Origin: Flagellimonas meridianipacifica
Lineage (GTDB): Bacteria > Bacteroidota > Bacteroidia > Flavobacteriales > Flavobacteriaceae
Direction: 5' to 3'
Assembly (NCBI RefSeq): GCF_003001695.1
Contig: NZ_PVYX01000001.1
Span: 1,736,001 to 1,800,000 of the forward strand
Length of the DNA stretch: 64,000 nucleotides
A program made the position numbers and the translations under genes. Positions 17,342 through 23,956 of the stretch are shown one piece after another (position 1 is the stretch's first letter; every line of letters starts with the position of its first letter). The notes beneath the pieces were generated by a model. It did not search any database. It worked only from the letters and a program-made list of their open reading frames with translations, and was not told the origin of the DNA.

Positions 17342-17641
17342 ATGGTAGTCAACATTCAGTATCAAAAAATGAGTACAAGTGAATCCTTAAACAAGCTTTT
17401 ATTGAAGAAGTTGGATAGGCTTGGAAATAAATATCAGTGGGTGATTAAGGCAAATGTGCTTTTTAAGGAAGAGAACGATAGAACTGGAGAGGGAAAAGTG
17501 TGTGAAATTGAACTGAGTGCTCCAGGGCCAAGATTGTTTGCCAAAGCAAATACGGATAACTTTGAAAAATCTATGGCCGAGACCATTAACGACCTTAAAA
17601 GACAACTTGAGAAAAGGCAAGGTGTGTTTGTAAAGCATTGA
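17342..17641 (+). CDS. hpf: Ribosome hibernation promoting factor/RaiA-type protein
   Basis: A 99-aa protein of the HPF/YfiA family, which binds the 30S decoding region and silences or stores ribosomes during stress. The beta-alpha-beta-beta-beta-alpha pattern is visible: MVVNIQYQKMSTSESLNKLL, then the CEIELSAPGPRLFAKANTDN strand region, and the final helix FEKSMAETINDLKRQLEKR. It is the short form, lacking the C-terminal dimerisation domain of long HPF. Control by an FNR-like site suggests that ribosomes are parked when oxygen runs low. The lipoprotein gene follows after 30 nt. Confidence 0.9.
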   Translation: MVVNIQYQKMSTSESLNKLLLKKLDRLGNKYQWVIKANVLFKEENDRTGEGKVCEIELSAPGPRLFAKANTDNFEKSMAETINDLKRQLEKRQGVFVKH

Positions 17642-17671
17642 TATAATTAAAAGAATCAAAAGAATCCTGAA

Positions 17672-18298
17672 ATGAAATATTTTGTCATAACCCTAATAGC
17701 AGTTCTTTTTTTAGGTTGCGCTTCCCCAAAACTGATAAGCTCTTGGAAAAGCCCAGATGCGGATTCCTATGCGGTTTACAAGGTGTTGGTAGTGGGAATG
17801 ACACAGGATGAAGAAGTTAGAACAGCTTTTGAGACTCGGCTACGCGATGCTTTGCGAGCCAAAGGTTTTGAGGCTGAAAGAAGTATGGAGTTGTTTGACA
17901 AAGAATTCACAGCCTCGGAAAAAACCGAAGCAGACTTGAATGAAGTCGAACAGCGCTTGTTGGCTGAAGGTTTCGATGCCATTCTCTTGACCAAAATAAT
18001 AGGTTCGGAGAACAGAGAAACCTTCAGACAACGTATTGGGAATATAGATAATCTATACAATCAATTCAGTAATGATTATCTAGACAACCAAAGCGTGTAT
18101 TACGACACGGATTATTACGAGACTTTCAAAATATATACGGCCGAGACCTCCCTTTACTGTATTTGTTTGGAAAGGGAACGGGCTTTGGTGTGGAGAGGCA
18201 ATATCAACGTTGCTGAGCCTGTTAAACTTGAAAAAACCATCGATTCTTACATAAAGGTCATTGAAGACGCAATGCAGAAAGAGGATATCCTATTTTAA
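17672..18298 (+). CDS. Predicted lipoprotein, DUF4136-like
   Basis: A 208-aa protein with a lipoprotein signal (MKYFVITLIAVLFLGCASPK; lipid-modified Cys at about residue 15). The mature part (PKLISSWKSPDADSYAVYKV) resembles the DUF4136-type fold found in many Bacteroidota lipoproteins. Function unknown. It sits 30 nt after hpf, so it probably shares the FNR-like promoter. Confidence 0.75.
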   Translation: MKYFVITLIAVLFLGCASPKLISSWKSPDADSYAVYKVLVVGMTQDEEVRTAFETRLRDALRAKGFEAERSMELFDKEFTASEKTEADLNEVEQRLLAEGFDAILLTKIIGSENRETFRQRIGNIDNLYNQFSNDYLDNQSVYYDTDYYETFKIYTAETSLYCICLERERALVWRGNINVAEPVKLEKTIDSYIKVIEDAMQKEDILF

Positions 18299-18299
18299 G

Positions 18300-18428
18300 C
18301 TATAGAAGGCCAATTAAATCGAGCAAAATACAGACGGGGATTGCCACAAGTATTACAACAAGAACAAAGACCATAAGACGCAAAAATCCCACCAGCAACT
18401 TGTTGCCAAAAGAAATTCCATCATTCAT
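18300..18428 (-). CDS. Possible 42-aa membrane miniprotein
   Basis: A short minus-strand frame begins ATG at 18426-18428 and ends TAG at 18300-18302. It encodes MNDGISFGNKLLVGFLR followed by an uninterrupted hydrophobic stretch (about residues 18-42) rich in V, L and I, so it would be a single-pass membrane peptide. It fills the gap between convergent genes and has no frame disruptions. There is no clear promoter or homologue I recognise. It could equally be a chance frame. Confidence 0.4.
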   Translation of the reverse strand: MNDGISFGNKLLVGFLRLMVFVLVVILVAIPVCILLDLIGLL

Positions 18429-18536
18429 AATAGTGTAATTTTCATCAATTTACGGAATTATTCGGTTATGGATTGTGGTGTAGACGAGCTAATTCGACCA
18501 ACGGTGTTGTTTTACGTTTGTAGTGTAAAAATTGGA

Positions 18537-19859
18537 TTAGACTTCCTCTCTACTTAGACTTTTTCCGAGTTCTTCAAGACTGATTCCTTTCGTTTCCGGC
18601 ATCATGAAGAAAACCCAAAGCAGTTGTAAAATCATCATGAATGCAAAAAATCCAAATACAACGCCAGGACCTATCTCTCCAAATAGAAAAGGTACAAAAG
18701 ACGGAATCAAAGCAGCGAGAACCCAATGTGTGGAGCTACCAAAAGCTTGGCCTGAGCCCCGTAGGTGATTTGGGAATATTTCCGAAATGAACACCCAGAT
18801 TACTGCACCTTGCCCAATGGCATGCGAAGCGATAAAAACAAATAAAAAGATGGGCACGGCCATCCCCGTCCAGTTGAAAAAGAAAGCAGCAGAAACCAAC
18901 GATAAAGAAACAATGTAACCAACGGATCCAAAATACATTAATTGCTTTCTTCCCAACCTATCAATAAGATAGATGCCGATGAGTGTAAACAAAAGGTTGG
19001 TTACACCGATGCCAATACTGCTCAATAACGCAGTACTTTCACCCAAACCGGCCAGCTCAAAAATTCGGGGAGCATAATATAAAAACGCATTTATTCCGGA
19101 CCATTGGTTGAAAAAAGCTATCAGGAAAGCCAAGATTAATGGCAAACGATATTTTTTGATAAAAATGGTTTCACTGCTACCGGCGGAAACTGTATTGGTC
19201 ACGTCTTTTTTTAGTTCATCCAAACTTAGGTCTAATATTAAGGATTGAATCACCTTCTCAGCTTCATCAAATTTGCCTTGAACCACCAGCCAGCGTGGAC
19301 TTTTGGGTACATAAAAGACTAAAACGGTATATAAGATGGCAGGAATGGCTTCAGCTCCAATCATAAACCGCCAATCCTGGTCGCCGATTCCACTCAATAG
19401 ATAGTTGGACAAATAGGCTATCAAAATTCCAAACACAATGTTGAATTGGTACATGCCCACCAGTTTACCTCTATTTTTGGCTGGAGCAATCTCGGAAATG
19501 TATGCTGGAGCAGCAATTGTAGAAGCTCCAACACCCAAACCTCCTATAAATCTGAAAACTGCAAAACTAATTGGGTCGTTTGCTAAAGCAGAACCAAGCG
19601 CGGAAATGGAATACAGAATGCCAATCCATATCAAGGTTTTTTTTCTACCTAACTTATTTGTTGGAATAGCACCAAAAAGCGCTCCAATTACAGTGCCCCA
19701 TAGTGCCATGCCCATTACAACCACACCGTGAAATGTATTTGAGGAATTCCAAAGTTCCTGTAGTTTTTTGTCCGCTCCTGAAATTACCACGGTATCAAAG
19801 CCAAAAAGAAATCCAGCAAGCGCCACGATAATGGCAATCCATAAAATTTTGCGTTCCAT
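18537..19859 (-). CDS. Sugar porter family MFS transporter
   Basis: A 440-aa inner-membrane sugar:H+ symporter-type protein with 12 predicted membrane segments. Diagnostic motifs are GFDTVVISGA in segment 1, NKLGRKKTL and DRLGRKQLM in the two cytoplasmic loops, PKSPRWLVVQGKFDEAE before the central loop, and PETKGISLEE at the C-terminus. These are all sugar porter hallmarks (XylE/GLUT family). It is 35 nt downstream of waaA on the same strand and may be co-transcribed. The sugar is unknown. The nearby ROK kinase could act on the imported hexose. Confidence 0.93.
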   Translation of the reverse strand: MERKILWIAIIVALAGFLFGFDTVVISGADKKLQELWNSSNTFHGVVVMGMALWGTVIGALFGAIPTNKLGRKKTLIWIGILYSISALGSALANDPISFAVFRFIGGLGVGASTIAAPAYISEIAPAKNRGKLVGMYQFNIVFGILIAYLSNYLLSGIGDQDWRFMIGAEAIPAILYTVLVFYVPKSPRWLVVQGKFDEAEKVIQSLILDLSLDELKKDVTNTVSAGSSETIFIKKYRLPLILAFLIAFFNQWSGINAFLYYAPRIFELAGLGESTALLSSIGIGVTNLLFTLIGIYLIDRLGRKQLMYFGSVGYIVSLSLVSAAFFFNWTGMAVPIFLFVFIASHAIGQGAVIWVFISEIFPNHLRGSGQAFGSSTHWVLAALIPSFVPFLFGEIGPGVVFGFFAFMMILQLLWVFFMMPETKGISLEELGKSLSREEV

Positions 19860-19894
19860 AATTGGATGGTTGATTTTTTTAAAGCTAAGGAAAA

Positions 19895-21157
19895 TTATAG
19901 AATCGAATGGATATGCTCCATAATCTGTTTTGAAGCACCTTGCTTGCCCTTGATATAAGAGGCGTTTATCTGACCCGTTTCCGATAAAAAGATGGTCTCG
20001 TTCAAGAATCTAGACATTAGTTCGGTAAATGAATCGAGTGTATCAATAGAGAAGATTCCTTTTTTCTCAACCAATTCTTCCGCTTCTTTAAATCCAAGAT
20101 ATTCAGGTCCGATGATTACGGGAATCCCAAAAACTGCGGGCTCCAAGGTGTTGTGCAGCCCTGTAGCAAACCCTCCTCCTACGTAGGCAATGTCTGCATA
20201 ACTATATATTTTGGTGAGTAGTCCTATCGTGTCAATAATCAGAACATTAATAGTGGAAACGTCCCTTGATCCCAACTCGGAGTATTTTATCACAGGTTTT
20301 GAAATACTTTGGACCAGTTTATCCAGTTGGGCAGCTTTCATTGTATGCGGGGCTAGAATAAACTTTATGGCTTCATTGCTGGAATTAATGTATTCGACGA
20401 GGATTTTTTCATCTTCGGGCCACGTACTTCCAGCTACGAAACAGGGTCGTTCTTTCTTGAAGGTATCCATGAAATCCAATTGATTGTCCCTATTCAAGAT
20501 TTCAGACACTCTATCAAAACGAGTATCCCCGCTAACAGATACATTATCCAAATCAATCGATGCAAGAAGCTTTTTGGAATTTTCATTCTGGACGAAGAAA
20601 TGGTCAAAAGCTTTAAGGGATTTACGCATAAATCCACCGTAGGATTTGAAAAAAATCTGCCTTTCAGAAAATAAAGCAGACACTAGTAGCACCGGAATTT
20701 TTCTTTTCTTAAGCTCTTTTAATTGATTGGGCCATATTTCATATTTAATAAAAATGGCCAAGGATGGACTGACCAAGTCCAAAAAACGTTTGGCATTAGA
20801 ACGAGAATCCATAGGGAGGTAGGCCACAACATCTGCTGACGTACTATCTTTCTTTATCTCATAACCTGATGGAGAAAAAAAGGTCAATACTATTTTAAAA
20901 TTAGGATAGTCTTTTTTGATGCGTTCCAGTACGGGAAGTCCCTGTTCATATTCACCTAAGGAAGCGGCATGTATCCAAATAACTTTGTCCTGTTCCCTTA
21001 TGTTATCCCTTAGGATAGAATAGGTTTGCTTTCTGCCTGAAACGAACAATCGAATCTTTTCATTGAACAAGGAAACCACGTTAAGTGCAAACCAAACAAT
21101 TGGGATAAGAAGATTATAAATCAATCGCACTGAAAGGTATTTTCCGCTAAAATACAT
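19895..21157 (-). CDS. waaA: 3-deoxy-D-manno-octulosonic acid (Kdo) transferase
   Basis: Membrane-associated GT30 glycosyltransferase that adds Kdo to lipid A precursor at the inner face of the cytoplasmic membrane. The 420-aa protein starts with a membrane-anchoring region. It carries the acceptor motif HAASLGEYEQGLPVLE (residues ~60-75, with the catalytic glutamate), FIKYEIWPNQ, and the C-terminal donor-binding YVGGGFATGLHNTLEPA. It is divergent from the DegT aminotransferase/galE pair, both concerned with cell-surface sugars. Confidence 0.94.
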   Translation of the reverse strand: MYFSGKYLSVRLIYNLLIPIVWFALNVVSLFNEKIRLFVSGRKQTYSILRDNIREQDKVIWIHAASLGEYEQGLPVLERIKKDYPNFKIVLTFFSPSGYEIKKDSTSADVVAYLPMDSRSNAKRFLDLVSPSLAIFIKYEIWPNQLKELKKRKIPVLLVSALFSERQIFFKSYGGFMRKSLKAFDHFFVQNENSKKLLASIDLDNVSVSGDTRFDRVSEILNRDNQLDFMDTFKKERPCFVAGSTWPEDEKILVEYINSSNEAIKFILAPHTMKAAQLDKLVQSISKPVIKYSELGSRDVSTINVLIIDTIGLLTKIYSYADIAYVGGGFATGLHNTLEPAVFGIPVIIGPEYLGFKEAEELVEKKGIFSIDTLDSFTELMSRFLNETIFLSETGQINASYIKGKQGASKQIMEHIHSIL

Positions 21158-21194
21158 TCTTTCCCACTTAGGTGATTACCGCATCTTTATTTCT

Positions 21195-21202
21195 TAATTT
21201 TG
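21195..21202 (+). promoter_or_regulatory. -7 promoter box for the DegT aminotransferase/galE operon
   Basis: TAATTTTG is a full match to TAnnTTTG and ends 17 nt before the ATG at 21220. It lies inside the longer open frame that begins upstream, which supports the downstream start codon. Confidence 0.55.
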
Positions 21203-21219
21203 AGCCACAAACCTTTTTC

Positions 21220-22374
21220 ATGAAAAAAATACAGATGGTTGACCTCAAGGGTCAATATGAGGAAATCAGGGAAGAAGTAAATAACTCGATTTCAGAAGTT
21301 TTAGATTCTTCAGCATTCATCAACGGACCCAAGGTTCATGAGTTTCAAAAAAGTTTGGAGGAATATTTAGGTGTGAAACACGTTATTCCCTGCGCCAATG
21401 GTACGGATGCACTTCAGATTTGTATGATGGGTTTAGGTTTGAAACCTGACGACGAGGTAATCACAGCTGATTTTACCTTTGCAGCCACCGTGGAAGTGAT
21501 AGCTCTACTCAATCTTACACCGGTTTTGGTAGATGTTGACAAGGATACATTCAATATTGATATAAAGGCCATTGAAAAAGCGATTACCCCAAAAACAAAA
21601 GCGATTGTTCCTGTACATCTATTTGGTCAGTGTGCGGATATGGACGCTATTCTGGAATTGGCCGAAAAACATGATTTGTATGTGATTGAAGACAATGCCC
21701 AAGGAATTGGAGCGGTCCATACTTCAAAAGATGGCACCAAGCAAAAAGCGGGAACCATTGGGCATGTGGCCTCTACATCTTTTTTTCCGTCGAAGAATTT
21801 AGGTTGTTATGGTGATGGTGGAGCTATTTTTACGAATGATGATGATTTGGCACATACTATCCGAGGAATGGTCAATCATGGTATGTATAAGCGCTATCAT
21901 CATGATGTTATTGGAGTGAATTCCAGATTGGATTCTATTCAGGCAGCGGTTCTAAATGCAAAATTGCCTAAGCTTGATGAGTATAACAACAAACGACGGG
22001 AAGCTGCTCGTAAGTACTCAAAAGCATTGTCCGGTCAAGAGCATATTGTCTTACCTAAAACTGTAAATGGGTGTGAGGGTATTTGTGAAACTTGTGATTG
22101 TCATGTATTTCATCAGTATACTGTAAGAATTTTAAACGGAAAAAGGGATAGTTTGGCACAACATCTCTCTGAAAACAACGTTCCTTGTGGAGTATATTAT
22201 CCAATTCCGTTGCATAGGCAAAAGGCCTATATAGATGAGCGTTACGATGAAGCGGATTTCCCCGTAACCAATCAGTTGGTGAAAGAGGTTATTTCCTTAC
22301 CAATGCACACCGAACTGGATGACGAACAGATAGAATTCATAACCGGATTAGTCATTGACTTCGTAAACGCATAA
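21220..22374 (+). CDS. DegT/DnrJ/EryC1/StrS-family aminotransferase
   Basis: PLP-dependent sugar aminotransferase (384 aa from the ATG at 21220) that aminates nucleotide keto-sugars for polysaccharide building blocks. Visible are the GTDALQICMMGL phosphate-binding loop, VIEDNAQGIGA (the Asp that contacts the PLP ring) and the lysine in STSFFPSKNLGCYGDGG that binds PLP. Close to the C-terminal third there is a cysteine cluster GCEGICETCDCH (22072-22104), placed just before HQYTVR; it is not part of the catalytic machinery. It ends 2 nt before galE, so the two are co-translated. The substrate is likely a UDP-keto-sugar. Confidence 0.9.
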   Translation: MKKIQMVDLKGQYEEIREEVNNSISEVLDSSAFINGPKVHEFQKSLEEYLGVKHVIPCANGTDALQICMMGLGLKPDDEVITADFTFAATVEVIALLNLTPVLVDVDKDTFNIDIKAIEKAITPKTKAIVPVHLFGQCADMDAILELAEKHDLYVIEDNAQGIGAVHTSKDGTKQKAGTIGHVASTSFFPSKNLGCYGDGGAIFTNDDDLAHTIRGMVNHGMYKRYHHDVIGVNSRLDSIQAAVLNAKLPKLDEYNNKRREAARKYSKALSGQEHIVLPKTVNGCEGICETCDCHVFHQYTVRILNGKRDSLAQHLSENNVPCGVYYPIPLHRQKAYIDERYDEADFPVTNQLVKEVISLPMHTELDDEQIEFITGLVIDFVNA

Positions 22375-22376
22375 CT

Positions 22377-23393
22377 ATGAAAATATTGGTAACCGGCGGT
22401 TTGGGATTTATAGGTTCCCATACCGTAGTTGAACTTCAAAACAAAGGTTTTGAAGTTGTCATTATAGATAATCTTTCCAATTCTTCAATAAATGTATTGG
22501 ATGGTATTGTGGCCATCAGCGGAAAGAAACCACTTTTTGAAAAGATGGACTTAAGAGATAAATCGGCAGTCCAAAGTTTTTTCAAGAAACATGGGGATAT
22601 TGAGGGTGTTATTCATTTTGCGGCTTCAAAAGCTGTAGGTGAAAGCGTGGAAAATCCCTTGTTGTACTACGAAAACAATTTGGGGGTTTTGGTCTATATC
22701 CTTCAAGAATTGACCAAGAAAGATAGGGCAAGACTTATTTTTAGTTCCTCATGTACGGTTTACGGTCAGGCGGATGAAATGCCTATTACAGAAAATGCTC
22801 CTGTGAAACCGGCCGAATCTCCTTATGGAAACACTAAGCAGATTGGAGAGGAAATCATAAAAGATACCTGTAAGGTTAATCCATCCTTGGCTACCATAGC
22901 TTTACGTTATTTTAACCCAATTGGCGCCCACCCTAGTGTTGAAATAGGTGAATTACCCATAGGAGTACCTCAAAATTTAGTACCATTTATTACCCAAACG
23001 GGTGTGGGTCTTAGAGAAGAATTGTCTGTATTTGGTGATGATTATCCTACTGAGGATGGGACCTGTATTCGTGATTACATTCATGTGGTAGATGTTGCAA
23101 AGGCACATGTTGTAGCACTGGAGAGATTGCTTGAGAATAAAAATGAAGCAAATTACGAGGTCTTTAATCTGGGTACGGGAAAGGGAAGTTCGGTTTTGGA
23201 GGTTATACACAGTTTTGAAAAAGTATCCGGACAAAAATTGAATTACAAAATTGCAAATAGAAGACCAGGAGACGTGATCCAAGCTTATGCTGATACTCAA
23301 AAAGCCAATGAGATATTGGGCTGGAAAGCATACTCCTCTTTAGATGAAGCCATGAAATCCGCTTGGGACTGGGAGCAAAAAATAAGAGCGTAG
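22377..23393 (+). CDS. galE: UDP-glucose 4-epimerase
   Basis: NAD-dependent short-chain dehydrogenase that interconverts UDP-glucose and UDP-galactose (or the GlcNAc forms). The NAD site is VTGGLGFIGSHTV (residues 5-17). The catalytic pair is in SSSCTVYG and SPYGNTKQ (Tyr and Lys of YxxxK). Substrate region RYFNPIGAHPS and the C-terminal NRRPGDVIQAYAD are typical. Length 338 aa is normal. It overlaps the operon with the DegT aminotransferase and is followed by a terminator. Confidence 0.95.
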   Translation: MKILVTGGLGFIGSHTVVELQNKGFEVVIIDNLSNSSINVLDGIVAISGKKPLFEKMDLRDKSAVQSFFKKHGDIEGVIHFAASKAVGESVENPLLYYENNLGVLVYILQELTKKDRARLIFSSSCTVYGQADEMPITENAPVKPAESPYGNTKQIGEEIIKDTCKVNPSLATIALRYFNPIGAHPSVEIGELPIGVPQNLVPFITQTGVGLREELSVFGDDYPTEDGTCIRDYIHVVDVAKAHVVALERLLENKNEANYEVFNLGTGKGSSVLEVIHSFEKVSGQKLNYKIANRRPGDVIQAYADTQKANEILGWKAYSSLDEAMKSAWDWEQKIRA

Positions 23394-23404
23394 CCTTAAT
23401 TTAT

Positions 23405-23430
23405 AAACTCGCTGAATAGCGAGTTTTTTT
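23405..23430 (+). terminator. Rho-independent terminator after galE
   Basis: A 9-bp stem AAACTCGCT, loop GAAT, AGCGAGTTT, followed by a further T run, 11 nt after the galE stop codon. Confidence 0.9.
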
Positions 23431-23503
23431 GTGCTTGTTATTTGTTTTCCTTCTTATCTTAGTTGGATGTATTTACCCAGTTAGGTTTTTAATAATTGTG
23501 CAA

Positions 23504-23863
23504 ATGGCTAGCTCTCAATTTGAAGATAGCATACGTGTTCTTGAAGAAGCAAAACGTTCAAAATTATATGAAAAACTGGTAGCCCAGTTGAAAAAAGATT
23601 TTGAATTGGCCAATATCCGTTTGAATATTTCAGACAATCCTTCACCGGAAAAGCTTAAAACCGAACTTCATGAAAAAGTATACCGTCTTATTTTGGAACA
23701 ATTTCCAGAGTATCTTAACCTGCTATACATCGTGGACGTTTCGGAAGATAAGGTGAAACAGATTGAAACGACTGATGTGGTCGATATGGCTGGGGCAGTT
23801 TCTTTTCTGATTTTGAAAAGGGAGTGGATGAAGGTTAGTTTGAGACGGCGGTTTGAAACATAA
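23504..23863 (+). CDS. Conserved-looking hypothetical protein, 119 aa
   Basis: I use the ATG at 23504; the longer frame would start on a TTG inside the galE terminator, and a near-consensus -7 box TAGGTTTT lies at 23482-23489. The protein begins MASSQFEDSIRVLEEAKRSK and looks like an alpha/beta soluble protein with a helical, charged N-terminal half (LVAQLKKDFELANI, residues ~22-35). No signal peptide or catalytic motif is seen and I do not recognise the family. It precedes sucA by 93 nt but sucA has its own -7 box, so the two need not be linked. Confidence 0.7.
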   Translation: MASSQFEDSIRVLEEAKRSKLYEKLVAQLKKDFELANIRLNISDNPSPEKLKTELHEKVYRLILEQFPEYLNLLYIVDVSEDKVKQIETTDVVDMAGAVSFLILKREWMKVSLRRRFET

Positions 23864-23910
23864 AGTTTTATTTGTCACTAAGTTTGTTCAATAACCACGG
23901 GTATTTATTG

Positions 23911-23918
23911 TATTTTTG
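23911..23918 (+). promoter_or_regulatory. -7 promoter box for sucA-sucB
   Basis: TATTTTTG, a full match to TAnnTTTG, 38 nt before the sucA ATG. No well-spaced -33 TTG is evident, so confidence is moderate. Confidence 0.5.
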
Positions 23919-23956
23919 TGTTAATTTTTTAGATTGATTTTAGTTAAAGGCGGTCA

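Noticed and set aside
23429..23503. Longer N-terminus of the 119-aa hypothetical protein with a lipoprotein-like signal
   Set aside because: It would start on a TTG within the T tract of the galE terminator; the ATG at 23504 has a suitable -7-like box upstream.
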